Source of the DNA: Prevotellaceae bacterium
GTDB lineage: Bacteria; Bacteroidota; Bacteroidia; Bacteroidales; Bacteroidaceae
Direction of reading: 5' to 3'
Assembly: GCA_030531085.1 (NCBI GenBank)
Contig: JAUNOM010000003.1
Span: forward strand, 62,001-126,000
Length of the DNA stretch: 64,000 nucleotides
Within the stretch, counting starts at the first letter, position 1. The number at the start of each line of letters is the position of its first letter. The position numbers and the translations under genes are program-made. Below are positions 44,648-53,137 of this stretch, one piece after another. The notes under the pieces were generated by a model, which searched no databases, was not told where the DNA came from, and was given only the letters and a program-made list of their open reading frames with translations.

Positions 44648-46126
44648 ATGTTACGCAAAGTACGACGACTGCTTGCCGCCATTGCCTTTGTGCTGATAAC
44701 GCTCCTCTTTCTTGACTTTACAGGGACGCTGCACGCATGGTTTGGCTGGCTTGCTAGAATACAGTTTCTTCCTGCTCTGCTTGCTTTGAATGTGGGCGTG
44801 GTGGTGATGTTGGTGGCTATAACCCTTCTTTTCGGGCGTGTGTACTGCTCGGTCATCTGCCCTCTTGGCGTTATGCAGGATGTGGTGTCACACGTAAGCG
44901 GCAGCAGAAAGGGCAAGAAGCGCCGTTTCAGCTATTCTCCTGCACTGTCATGGCTGCGCTATGGAGTGCTGATAGTGTTCGTTGTGGCCTTGGTTGCGGG
45001 CGTTGGCTCGCTGGCAATGCTGCTTGCTCCCTACAGTTCTTATGGCCGTATGGCGCAGAATCTGTTGCAGCCAGTCTATATCTTGGGCAATAATCTGCTG
45101 GCGATGATAGCCGAACGCATGGACAGCTATGCCTTTTATGAGCGTGAGGTGTGGCTGCGCAGTATGCCAGTGTTCATTATCGCCGCCGTTACCTTTGTGA
45201 TAATAGCGGTGTTGGCGTGGCGTGGAGGCAGGACATATTGTAATACTGTATGCCCCGTTGGTACGGTATTGGGCTTCCTTTCACGCTATTCTTGGCTGCG
45301 GATGCGCATAGACAGCGACAAGTGTAACCATTGCGGACTGTGCGCAAGGAGCTGTAAGGCGGCGTGCATTGATGCTAAGAACTCGGTGATTGACTACTCA
45401 CGCTGTGTGGCCTGCGGCAACTGTCAGACTGTTTGCAATAAGAATGCGATAAGATATATCCCCGGCGGAATGGCAAAGACAGGTGGCGGCAGTGCTGATA
45501 CGGCCCGCCGCTCATTCCTGATAGGTGCCGCCGCCGTCACATCCACGGCCATGCTGGCGCAGGAGAAGAAGAAGGTGGACGGCGGATTGGCCGCTATCGA
45601 GGACAAGACAGTGCCGCATCGTGATACTCCCATTACGCCTCCGGGCTCGTTGTCGGCACAGAATATGGCCCAGCACTGCACTGCCTGTCAGCTGTGTGTG
45701 GCTGTCTGTCCTAATGACGTGCTGCGTCCGTCGGGAGACTTGACAAAGCTGATGCAGCCAACGATGTCCTATGAGCGTGGATACTGCCGTCCCGAGTGCG
45801 TGAAATGCTCTGAGGTGTGTCCGGCAGGAGCTATAAAGCCGATAACGGTTGCGGACAAGTCAAGCACGCAGATAGGCCATGCTGTGTGGGTGAAGAAGAA
45901 CTGTATCCCTATAACAGACGGTGTGGAGTGCGGTAATTGCGCACGGCATTGTCCGGCAGGAGCCATCACTATGATCAGTTCTGACCCCAAAGACGGGAAC
46001 GCTCCCAAAATTCCTGCTGTGAATACTGCAAGATGTATAGGCTGTGGAGCGTGTGAAAACCTCTGTCCAGCACGTCCTTTGAGTGCCATATATGTAGAGG
46101 GGCATGAGGTGCATAAAGAGATTTAA
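44648..46126 (+). CDS. NapH/NosR-type polyferredoxin with internal twin-arginine motif
   Basis: 492 aa. Membrane spans near 9-30, 41-62, 103-127 and 173-193, with the NapH-type CSVICP (67-72) and CNTVCP (198-203). A first ferredoxin region follows (CNHCGLCARSC, CVACGNCQTVC, about 226-265). At 286-303 is ARRSFLIGAAAVTSTAML, a twin-arginine motif (Arg287-Arg288) plus a hydrophobic stretch. Then comes a second ferredoxin region (CTACQLCVAVCP, CRPECVKCSEVCPAG, CGNCARHCPAG, CIGCGACENLCPARP). The family moves electrons from quinol or ferredoxin to periplasmic partners. It heads an operon ending in tatA-tatC, so Tat export of the C-terminal part is the natural reading. Confidence 0.87.
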   Translation: MLRKVRRLLAAIAFVLITLLFLDFTGTLHAWFGWLARIQFLPALLALNVGVVVMLVAITLLFGRVYCSVICPLGVMQDVVSHVSGSRKGKKRRFSYSPALSWLRYGVLIVFVVALVAGVGSLAMLLAPYSSYGRMAQNLLQPVYILGNNLLAMIAERMDSYAFYEREVWLRSMPVFIIAAVTFVIIAVLAWRGGRTYCNTVCPVGTVLGFLSRYSWLRMRIDSDKCNHCGLCARSCKAACIDAKNSVIDYSRCVACGNCQTVCNKNAIRYIPGGMAKTGGGSADTARRSFLIGAAAVTSTAMLAQEKKKVDGGLAAIEDKTVPHRDTPITPPGSLSAQNMAQHCTACQLCVAVCPNDVLRPSGDLTKLMQPTMSYERGYCRPECVKCSEVCPAGAIKPITVADKSSTQIGHAVWVKKNCIPITDGVECGNCARHCPAGAITMISSDPKDGNAPKIPAVNTARCIGCGACENLCPARPLSAIYVEGHEVHKEI

Positions 46127-46138
46127 CAGACTAATGTT

Positions 46139-47545
46139 ATGAAGAAAAGTATCAATAGACGTGACTTCCTTAAGATGATAGGAGGCGGTGCGGTGGCGTC
46201 ATCGGCACTGCTTACAGCCTGTAAGGGAAAGAATGAGAGTGCCGCCAGTGGCTCATCGCAGGAGCCGCAGGTAGGGAAAATGGCCTATAGGGTGAACGAA
46301 GCCACTAAGGACAGGGTCTCCTTACTGGGCTATGGCATGATGCGCCTGCCCGTAACAGGTGGCGGTACGGCTCGTGAGAACCCCGATTCACCGATAGATC
46401 AGGACATGGTTAACCGACAGGTGGACTATGCCATGGAGCATGGAGTGAACTATTTCGACACGTCACCGGCATATTGTCAGGGACTGTCAGAGCGCTCTAC
46501 GGGCATAGCCCTTAGCAGACATCCGCGCAACAGCTACTATATTGCCACCAAATTGTCTAACTTTGCCCCCGAGACATGGCCGGCAAAGGCGTCGAAAGAG
46601 ATGTTTGAGAACTCGCTGAAAGAGTTGCAGACGGACTATGTAGACTATCTGTTGCTTCACGCAATTGGCATGGGTCAGGATGGAATGAAGGACTTCTACG
46701 GCCGCTATATGGACAATGGCATCCTCGACTGGCTTGTTGAACAGAAGGAGAAAGGGCGCATACGCAACCTTGGCTTCTCGTATCACGGGGACGTGAAAGT
46801 GTTTGATCTGGCGCTGAAATGGCATGATGAGGGACGTTATCACTGGGACTTCGTGCAGATAGAACTGAACTATCTGGACTGGAACTATGCGGACGAGATA
46901 AACGAACGCAATACAGATGCAAGGTATCTGTATGCGGAACTGGAGAAACGCGGTATTCCTGCCGTCATAATGGAGCCGCTCTTAGGCGGCCGTCTGGCCA
47001 ATGTGCCGGACTATGTGGTAGCGAAGATGAAGGAGCGTGAGCCGGAAAAGAGCGTCGCCTCATGGGCTTTCCGCTTTGCCGGCACACCGTCCGGAGTGCT
47101 GACAGTGCTTAGTGGCATGAGCTATATGGAGCATCTGAAGGATAATCTGTGCACGTATGCGCCGTTCAAACCACTGACAAAGGAAGAGGACGAATTCCTT
47201 ATGGAGGTGGCTACGGACATTTACAACCTGAAGACCATACCGTGTAATGAGTGCAACTACTGTATGCCGTGTCCTTATGGAATAAACATACCGGCCATAT
47301 TCTCACATTATAACAAGTGTATCAATGAGGGAAATATGCCTAATCACGGCAGCGGACATCCCGATTACCGGCGTGCACGCAGGGCATACCTTGTGGGATA
47401 TGACCGCAGTGTGCCACGTCTGCGCCAGGCAGACCACTGCATTGGCTGCCAGCAGTGTGTGGAGCACTGTCCGCAGCGCATCGCCATTCCGGAGGAGTTG
47501 CAGCGCATTGACACGTTCACAGAACAGCTAAAGCAGAACTTATGA
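46139..47545 (+). CDS. Tat-exported, lipoprotein-type aldo/keto reductase with 4Fe-4S domain
   Basis: 468 aa. The N-terminus KKSINRRDFLKMIGGGA is a textbook Tat signal (Arg7-Arg8), followed by the lipobox LLTAC (Cys28), so the protein should be exported folded and lipid-anchored. The AKR TIM barrel (about 58-355) has DTSPAY (catalytic Asp/Tyr), IATKLS and LLLHAIG. The C-terminal region has CNECNYCMPCPYG and CIGCQQCVEHCPQ, 4Fe-4S-type motifs. It probably reduces or oxidises an unknown substrate in the periplasm with electrons from the preceding polyferredoxin. It overlaps the next gene by 4 nt. Confidence 0.9.
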   Translation: MKKSINRRDFLKMIGGGAVASSALLTACKGKNESAASGSSQEPQVGKMAYRVNEATKDRVSLLGYGMMRLPVTGGGTARENPDSPIDQDMVNRQVDYAMEHGVNYFDTSPAYCQGLSERSTGIALSRHPRNSYYIATKLSNFAPETWPAKASKEMFENSLKELQTDYVDYLLLHAIGMGQDGMKDFYGRYMDNGILDWLVEQKEKGRIRNLGFSYHGDVKVFDLALKWHDEGRYHWDFVQIELNYLDWNYADEINERNTDARYLYAELEKRGIPAVIMEPLLGGRLANVPDYVVAKMKEREPEKSVASWAFRFAGTPSGVLTVLSGMSYMEHLKDNLCTYAPFKPLTKEEDEFLMEVATDIYNLKTIPCNECNYCMPCPYGINIPAIFSHYNKCINEGNMPNHGSGHPDYRRARRAYLVGYDRSVPRLRQADHCIGCQQCVEHCPQRIAIPEELQRIDTFTEQLKQNL

Positions 47546-47946
47546 CGAGTGAGCTTGTGAGAATCTTGACCGATGGCGGCCATACCCTGGTAGTGTCCGG
47601 CACTTCATTGAGAACCTTTGACGGTCGGGGAGTGCGTGACCTGTACCGCCTTCTCACCACAGAGCCGGAGGTATTGGACGGTGCTGCCGTAGCGGACAAG
47701 GTGGTTGGCAAGGCCGCCGCGGCACTGATGATACTCGGAGGTGTGCGGGAACTGTATGCCTGTGTGTTGAGTGAGCAGGCGCAGACACTGCTGTCCGCAT
47801 CGTCAATACGTGTGGATTACGGCCGGACTGTTCCGCATATCATCAACCGTGACAATACTGGATGGTGTCCGTTGGAACGCCTTTGCCGTGACTGTGACAC
47901 CGCCGGGGAGTGCAAAAAGCAGATAGACGAATTCTTTAATCAATAA
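47542..47946 (+). CDS. DUF1893 domain-containing protein
   Basis: 134 aa. The pattern LTDGGHTLVVSGTSLRTFDGRGVRDL, then ADKVVGKAAAALMILGGV, matches DUF1893 (deaminase-like fold, function unknown). The C-terminus carries four cysteines (CPLERLCRDCDTAGEC), which could hold metal or an Fe-S cluster. Cytoplasmic: no signal. ATGA overlap with the aldo/keto reductase gene indicates coupling. It could mature or regulate the neighbouring Fe-S proteins; that is speculation. Confidence 0.82.
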   Translation: MTSELVRILTDGGHTLVVSGTSLRTFDGRGVRDLYRLLTTEPEVLDGAAVADKVVGKAAAALMILGGVRELYACVLSEQAQTLLSASSIRVDYGRTVPHIINRDNTGWCPLERLCRDCDTAGECKKQIDEFFNQ

Positions 47947-47952
47947 AATGTT

Positions 47953-48456
47953 ATGACAACAGTAAACCTATACTCTTATAATTGCCGCGAGGTCAGGGCG
48001 TATATGGCCGCCTTCCTGTTCGCGGTGGGTAACATTATCCTGCCACAGTTGTTTCACCTGATGCCGCAGGGTGGTATGATATGGCTGCCGATATACTTCT
48101 TCACCCTTATCGGCGCATACAAGTACGGCTGGCAGGTGGGACTGATGACGGCTCTGGCGTCCCCATTGCTGAACTCATTCCTGTTCTCAATGCCTGCTCC
48201 CGAGGTGCTTCCCGCCATCATTACCAAGTCTGTACTGCTGGCGTTAGGTGCCGGTTATGCCGCGCATAGGTTCCGTAAGGTCAGCGTTCTGCTGCTGTTG
48301 GCCGTGGTATTGTTCTATCAGACGGCCGGAACATTGGCGGAATGGCTTTACACTGGCAGCCTGTCCGCAGCGCTACAGGACTTCCGCATCGGCGTTCCCG
48401 GTATGCTTATGCAGGTTACTGGAGGTTATATATTCGTTAAACACATATTAAACTGA
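47953..48456 (+). CDS. ECF transporter S-component-like membrane protein
   Basis: 167 aa, five or six hydrophobic spans (around 18-38, 43-62, 65-83, 86-105, 110-132, 145-165). The pattern [35 protein letters not shown] is typical of ECF S-components, which bind a vitamin or cofactor precursor. No EcfA or EcfT gene is nearby, so the energising module must be elsewhere or shared. The ligand is unknown; the operon suggests a redox cofactor or its precursor. Confidence 0.75.
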   Translation: MTTVNLYSYNCREVRAYMAAFLFAVGNIILPQLFHLMPQGGMIWLPIYFFTLIGAYKYGWQVGLMTALASPLLNSFLFSMPAPEVLPAIITKSVLLALGAGYAAHRFRKVSVLLLLAVVLFYQTAGTLAEWLYTGSLSAALQDFRIGVPGMLMQVTGGYIFVKHILN

Positions 48457-48463
48457 TAGCATT

Positions 48464-48637
48464 ATGTTTGGATTAGGAACACAGGAAATACTTTTCATCG
48501 CGCTCATAGTACTTCTTTTCTTTGGCGGCAAGCGCATTCCCGAACTGATGAAGGGACTTGGCAAGGGTGTGCGCTCGTTCAAGGATGGCATGAATGGCAA
48601 GGAGGACGAGGAGAAAAAGGACGATGAGCACAAGTGA
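48464..48637 (+). CDS. tatA: Sec-independent translocase subunit TatA
   Basis: 57 aa: [31 protein letters not shown], the diagnostic TatA/E pattern: one N-terminal membrane helix, an FGGKRIPEL hinge, and a charged amphipathic helix with an acidic/Lys tail. It forms the protein-conducting part of the Tat channel. It overlaps tatC by 14 nt. Confidence 0.95.
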   Translation: MFGLGTQEILFIALIVLLFFGGKRIPELMKGLGKGVRSFKDGMNGKEDEEKKDDEHK

Positions 48638-49418
48638 GCCTGCCACTTTCTGGGAGCATCTTGACGTTCTGCGGGGCTGCCTTATCAAGGTGGTCGCCGC
48701 GGTAATGGTGTGTGCCGTTGTGGCGTTCTTCTTCAAGGACGCTCTGTTTGAGGTGATACTCGCGCCCAAGGATAGTGATTTCATAGCCTACAGACTGTTC
48801 AGTACGGTGGGACAATGGCTTACTGGCACGGGCGTTGATGACTTTTCCGTCAGTCTTGTCAATACAGGGCTGGCCAACCAGTTCGCCATACACGTCAAGA
48901 CTTCATTGTGTGTAGGTATGATAGCGGCCTCCCCGTATGTGGTCTATGTCCTTCTGGGCTTCATTGCGCCTGCACTCTATGCCAGTGAGCGCAGCGTTGT
49001 CTATGGAATAGTGGGCAGTGGATACCTTATGTTCTTCGTTGGCATGGCGGTAAACTACCTGCTTATCTTTCCGCTTACATTCCGTTTCCTTGGAACATAT
49101 CAGGTCAGTGGGGATGTAATGAACATGATAACGCTTGATTCCTATATGGACACTCTGCTGATGATGAGCCTTATGCTTGGCGTTCTCTTTGAGTTGCCAG
49201 TGGCCTGCTGGCTTCTTGGACGCATGGGGATGCTCTCCTCCTCCTTCATGCGGCATTACCGCCGCCACGCTATCGTTGCCATACTGATGGCGTCGGCCGT
49301 CATCACCCCGACATCCGATGTGTTCACCCTGCTGCTTGTGTCCATGCCGATATGGGCTTTGTATGAGGTCAGCATACTGCTTGTGCCCCGCAGCACTGCA
49401 ACGGCACAGGAAAGCTGA
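48624..49418 (+). CDS. tatC: Sec-independent translocase subunit TatC
   Basis: 264 aa from the ATG at 48624 ([18 protein letters not shown]). [14 protein letters not shown] is the TatC N-terminal motif that binds twin-arginine signals. Six membrane spans follow (around 20-42, 84-106, 120-143, 169-190, 205-222, 226-244). It forms the Tat receptor with TatA; no TatB is present, as in most Bacteroidota. Placed directly behind two twin-arginine proteins. Confidence 0.95.
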   Translation: MSTSEPATFWEHLDVLRGCLIKVVAAVMVCAVVAFFFKDALFEVILAPKDSDFIAYRLFSTVGQWLTGTGVDDFSVSLVNTGLANQFAIHVKTSLCVGMIAASPYVVYVLLGFIAPALYASERSVVYGIVGSGYLMFFVGMAVNYLLIFPLTFRFLGTYQVSGDVMNMITLDSYMDTLLMMSLMLGVLFELPVACWLLGRMGMLSSSFMRHYRRHAIVAILMASAVITPTSDVFTLLLVSMPIWALYEVSILLVPRSTATAQES

Positions 49419-49456
49419 TGCGTACTGGCACATCACACATTATTATATATATAAGG

Positions 49457-49495
49457 AAGGCGCCGCAACAGAATATGTTTCTGTTGCGGCGCCTT
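49457..49495. terminator. Bidirectional terminator, tatC/tig
   Basis: AAGGCGCCGCAACAGAA (49457-49473) pairs perfectly with 49479-49495 (17 bp, 5-nt loop); T-rich sequence follows on both strands. Confidence 0.88.
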
Positions 49496-49522
49496 TATAT
49501 TTGGCCCGGCCTTTGTTAAGCC

Positions 49523-50869
49523 TTATGCCTCAAGCTTAGAGAAATCCTCGAATGAAATTTCCTTTGTCTCAAGAGTGACAACATCCTTAAGTGCCACCAT
49601 GAGCTTGCGGTCAGCAGCCTGATTGACAAACTGGTCCACCTGCTCTGGCTTCTTCAGCATCTCGTTGACATAGTTCTCGATGTACTCCTCCGGTATGTTT
49701 GTCATGCCATACTGTGCAAACTGTAGGCTAACCATATCCTGTGCCACGCTCTTCACGTCGTTATCGTCTATCTTCACCTCGCACTGCTCCAGCAGTTTGT
49801 TCTTGGCCAGATGCCATGTCAGCTCCTTTATGCTTGCCTCGTAGTTCTTGTCCACATTCTCCTTGTCCTTTGTGTTGGCCAGCATGATGCGCTTCATGAT
49901 GTCGTCGGCATACTTTACCTCGCCGAGTTTATTCTCCACGTACTTGCGCACATCGGCAATGAAGCGGTAGTCGGCGCTCATGTTGAGCTGTTCCTGCAGT
50001 CCCTCGGCCACCTTTGCACGGAATGCGGCCTCATCAGCCACTGTTCCCTCGCCGAATACCTGGTCAAAGAGCTCCTGGTTTATCTCATGCTTCTTGTAAC
50101 GGGTTATCTCTGTAACCTGATATGAGAAGTCTGCCTCCACGTTCTCGGCCTCCTCTTTAGTTATCTTCAGCAGTGTTGAAATCTCAACAGGGCTTTCCGG
50201 ATACGCCTTCTTTGGGTTAAAGGTGATGATGTCGCCCACCTTCGCGCCGTTGAATATGGCCTTCTGCTCGTCAACCTTCATGTATGCAGGCATCATTACG
50301 GCGTCAGAGACGGTGATACCACCCTCCTTTGTGCTGCCGTCAGCGTTCAACTCGCGCAGGTCACCCTTCAGCATATCGTTGTCCTCGTAAGCCTCTACTT
50401 TCTCGTATGAGCCTCCGCGGCTTGCGTATGCGTCGATCTGCTGGTCTATCATCTTGTCCTCAGCCTTGATATTGTAATATACGATGCTGTCATCCTTGCC
50501 CAGCTTCACGTCCATTTCCGGTGCTATGGCGATGTCAAACTTCAGGGTGTAAGGTGCAGGCGCGTCCAGATCCACGGGCTCCTCGCCGAGGTGTGGCATA
50601 GGATCGCCAAGCATATTAATCTTATTCTCCTTGATGTACTCGTACAGTTTCTCGCCCACGAGCTTGTTAATAGTGTCCACCTTCACCTGTGCACCTGCCT
50701 GACGCTTGATGAGTGACAATGGTGCCTGGCCAGGACGGAAGCCCGGTATGTTTGCCTTCTTGCGATACTCGTTGAGGGTCTTGCGCACGTTATCCTGGTA
50801 ATCTGCCTCCTCTACGGTGATAGTCAACAGTCCGCTAACCTTCTCTGGGTTTTCAAATGTAATGTTCAT
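49523..50869 (-). CDS. tig: Trigger factor
   Basis: 448 aa ribosome-associated chaperone. The N-terminal ribosome-binding domain has the GFRPGQAPLSLIKR version of the signature loop (residues about 43-56), preceded by YRKKANIPGFRPG. The PPIase-like middle and helical C-terminal arms follow, as usual for Bacteroidota. Monocistronic, with a good promoter at 50943-50974. Confidence 0.93.
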   Translation of the reverse strand: MNITFENPEKVSGLLTITVEEADYQDNVRKTLNEYRKKANIPGFRPGQAPLSLIKRQAGAQVKVDTINKLVGEKLYEYIKENKINMLGDPMPHLGEEPVDLDAPAPYTLKFDIAIAPEMDVKLGKDDSIVYYNIKAEDKMIDQQIDAYASRGGSYEKVEAYEDNDMLKGDLRELNADGSTKEGGITVSDAVMMPAYMKVDEQKAIFNGAKVGDIITFNPKKAYPESPVEISTLLKITKEEAENVEADFSYQVTEITRYKKHEINQELFDQVFGEGTVADEAAFRAKVAEGLQEQLNMSADYRFIADVRKYVENKLGEVKYADDIMKRIMLANTKDKENVDKNYEASIKELTWHLAKNKLLEQCEVKIDDNDVKSVAQDMVSLQFAQYGMTNIPEEYIENYVNEMLKKPEQVDQFVNQAADRKLMVALKDVVTLETKEISFEDFSKLEA

Positions 50870-50942
50870 TTCTTCTTTTTATAATATTATAATATACCTT
50901 ATTTATATATATGTCATTGGCCTCATGGCCCTTTTTAGTGTG

Positions 50943-50974
50943 CAAAGTTAGCAATATTATCTAAAATATGCAAA
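50943..50974 (-). promoter_or_regulatory. Promoter for tig
   Basis: Minus strand TTTG (50971-50974) and TAACTTTG (50943-50950), 20-bp spacing. The 305-nt gap between tig and the OmpA gene otherwise holds only the divergent promoter at 51064-51095. Confidence 0.75.
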
Positions 50975-51063
50975 CAGTTAAATGTTTTTAACATCGCCTT
51001 CGGCCTTTCTGCGCTATTCTTTACGCATTTTATTAATATCTAATGATTTTTATGATGCAATAG

Positions 51064-51095
51064 TTTGGCAGTGTCAAAGATTTATCTTAACTTTG
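51064..51095 (+). promoter_or_regulatory. Promoter for OmpA-family lipoprotein gene
   Basis: TTTG (51064-51067) and TAACTTTG (51088-51095), 20-bp spacing; the ATG at 51175 leaves an 75-80 nt leader. Confidence 0.75.
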
Positions 51096-51174
51096 CACCA
51101 AAGTATGTGAAGCGGTTTTCTGAGTGCCGCCGTCACCTTTTACACGACAACATAACCCAAAACAATAAACAATT

Positions 51175-52011
51175 ATGAAGAAAGTACTATTATTCGCTGC
51201 CGTGGTAGCCATGACACTTGCCAACAGCAGCTGTGCGTTAAAGAAAGATTTGGATAACTGTAAGAATGAGAACGCGGAGCTGAACTCACAGTATCAGGGC
51301 GTGCGTGAGCAGCTTGCCGCAGCCAATGCGCGCATCACCAGCCTTATGGACCAGCTTGCGTCATGCAAGGGTAACAATGATGCGCTGCAGAAGAGTCTGG
51401 AGCAGAGCCTTAACAATGCCAATACAGGCAATGTGAACATTGCAAAGCTGGTGGATCAGATAGACGCGTCAAACCAGTACATACGCCATCTCGTGGAGGT
51501 GAAGACAAAGAGCGACTCTCTTAACCTGGTGCTTACAAACAACCTCACACGCTCTCTCTCCAAGGAGGACCTGAAGGATGTTGACGTACAGGTGCAGAAG
51601 GGCGTGGTTTACATCTCACTCTCTGACAATATGCTCTATAAGAGCGGCTCATACGAGATCAGTGACGCGGCAGGTGCCACACTTGCCAAGATTGCCAAGA
51701 TCATAAAGGACTACAAGGACTATGACGTGCTCATTGAGGGTAACACAGATAATGTGCCTATCAACAAGCAGAACATCCGTAATAACTGGGATCTCTCATG
51801 TCTGCGCGCATCAAGTGTTGTACAGGCTCTGCAGAATAAGTATGGTGTAGACCCTAAACGCCTTACCGCAGGCGGCCGTGGCGAGTACAATCCAATAGCT
51901 GATAACGTCTCTGCTGCAGGCAAGATGAAGAACCGTCGCACACAGATCATCATTACTCCTAAGCTGGATGAGTTCATGGAACTTATCGGTAAGGCTCCAG
52001 AGGAGAAGTAA
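51175..52011 (+). CDS. OmpA-family outer-membrane lipoprotein
   Basis: 278 aa. Lipoprotein signal with Cys20 (MTLANSSC). A coiled coil (about 25-110) carries many Asn/Gln/Leu heptads. The C-terminal OmpA domain (about 140-262) binds peptidoglycan: DVLIEGNTDNVPINKQNIRNNWDLSCLRASSVVQAL and RRTQIIITPKL. It anchors the outer membrane to the wall. Terminator at 52037-52084. Confidence 0.92.
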   Translation: MKKVLLFAAVVAMTLANSSCALKKDLDNCKNENAELNSQYQGVREQLAAANARITSLMDQLASCKGNNDALQKSLEQSLNNANTGNVNIAKLVDQIDASNQYIRHLVEVKTKSDSLNLVLTNNLTRSLSKEDLKDVDVQVQKGVVYISLSDNMLYKSGSYEISDAAGATLAKIAKIIKDYKDYDVLIEGNTDNVPINKQNIRNNWDLSCLRASSVVQALQNKYGVDPKRLTAGGRGEYNPIADNVSAAGKMKNRRTQIIITPKLDEFMELIGKAPEEK

Positions 52012-52036
52012 GTCACCCTGTTGACATAATGACAAT

Positions 52037-52084
52037 AAGCCGCTATATGGATGCCGCATCACTGCGGGCCATATAGCGGCTTTT
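52037..52084 (+). terminator. Terminator after OmpA gene
   Basis: AAGCCGCTATATGG (52037-52050) pairs with 52069-52082, followed by TTTT. Confidence 0.85.
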
Positions 52085-52326
52085 CCGTTCCGTATGGTGT
52101 TGGAGTGGGGGAGCATGTGCCCACTTTTGGGATGACTTCCCAAAAGATGCGCTTTTTGACCGTTTTACACAGTGTGACACAAATATCCCATTTTGACAAA
52201 ACGTTACTTTTTCGCCCATTTTTGTGACGTTTTGCTTTTTCAGAACTTTCGGTTTCACTTTGCATTCTGGAGAGAAAATTCTCGTTTTTCACTCCTTTAA
52301 ATGGCACTTTTTATGCGCTTGTGTGC

Positions 52327-52411
52327 AATATGATAGAGATTACAGTGCAAAAGCTATCATATTACACTGCTATTTGTATCTTATTGCAGTGTGAAAGCTA
52401 TCAGATTGTGG
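52327..52411. repeat. Dispersed palindromic repeat, copy D
   Basis: Core GATAGAGATTACA at 52332-52344. TATGATAG pairs with CTATCATA across the core, and TTACACTGC with GCAGTGT further on, giving adjacent hairpins. Sits in the 1.1-kb gap after the OmpA gene. Within that gap 52085-52326 and 52412-52573 hold no gene I can support. Confidence 0.7.
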
Positions 52412-52573
52412 CGCATTTTGGGTCTTTTTTGTATGCTTTTGCATGGTTTTTAAAACGCTGTTTTTGTTAAACGCAAGATTGTCAGACGGTTAAGCAAAAC
52501 GCGGAGAATGCGCTGTACGCGCCCACAGGAAAATAATTTTGAAACGATGACATTCTCAGCGAGTTGGAAAAAT

Positions 52574-52611
52574 CAAAGTGTCAGAAATAAAGGCGATTTT
52601 CTGACACTTTG
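52574..52611. other. 14-bp perfect hairpin
   Basis: CAAAGTGTCAGAAA (52574-52587) pairs with 52598-52611, 10-nt loop. It is followed by T-rich sequence on the plus strand. No gene ends just before it, so its role is unclear. Confidence 0.55.
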
Positions 52612-52751
52612 TAAATTTTGACAAGAGGTTTTGTTATTATAAATATATGGCCGTTTTTTTCTAAATTTATGCTTAGATTAGTGTCATATAGTATTCTTGC
52701 ATTGATATTAATCAATAATTAGATTTACATATAAAAAAAATAAATGATTTG

Positions 52752-52783
52752 TTTGCGTGCACAATGAAAACTTTGTATCTTTG
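52752..52783 (+). promoter_or_regulatory. Promoter for candidate ncRNA
   Basis: TTTG (52752-52755) and TATCTTTG (52776-52783), exactly 20-bp spacing. No gene follows for 350 nt. Confidence 0.75.
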
Positions 52784-52789
52784 CATTGT

Positions 52790-53055
52790 CAAAAGGGAAT
52801 AAGTCGGAAATTAAAGACGAAGCTTTTTTAAGGTAAAAGGATTGAATTCGGATAATGTTTCCTGAAACAAGTTACAAGATTGTTTAGGTTAGTAGATATA
52901 TAAGATTTAGGTTTTAGTTATTAGGTAAATAAGACTTGTTTAACTTTTGGGTAATGTAATGAACGACCGTGAGGTTAATTCTTACTGAATGACGAAAAAT
53001 AGTTAAACATACAATTTGGACACCGTCGCTCGTGATGAGTAACGGTGTTTTTTTT
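52790..53055 (+). ncRNA. Candidate noncoding RNA, about 266 nt
   Basis: Bounded by a full-match promoter (52752-52783) and an intrinsic terminator (53020-53055). Only tiny frames occur inside (for example ATG to stop of 9-10 codons), so no protein gene is likely. Internal pairing: TGTTTAACT (52937-52945) with AGTTAAACA (53001-53009), a short GTTTC/GAAAC hairpin around 52852-52866, and the 5' TGTCAAA region may pair with TTTGGACA near the 3' end. It could be a 6S-like or other Bacteroidales RNA; I cannot assign a family by eye. Confidence 0.6.
53020..53055 (+). terminator. Terminator of candidate ncRNA
   Basis: ACACCGT (53020-53026) pairs with ACGGTGT (53042-53048), followed by an eight-T run. 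Confidence 0.85.
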
Positions 53056-53066
53056 ATTAAAAAGAC

Positions 53067-53097
53067 TTGCCTAAGTGAAATAATCGTTGTACTTTTG
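53067..53097 (+). promoter_or_regulatory. Promoter for BadF-type kinase gene
   Basis: TTG (53067-53069) and TACTTTTG (53090-53097), 20-bp spacing. It begins 12 nt after the ncRNA terminator, so the kinase gene is a separate unit. Confidence 0.6.
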
Positions 53098-53137
53098 CAG
53101 AAGAGTAAGTACAGCAAACATTAAAGACATCACAGAT

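Noticed and set aside
52043..52307. Minus-strand open frames in the gap after the OmpA gene
   Set aside because: They overlap the terminator, have no promoter and show composition unlike neighbouring genes. May be derived from a repeat; not called as a gene.
52914..53117. Minus-strand frame across the ncRNA
   Set aside because: It runs through the ncRNA terminator and the kinase promoter; no support.
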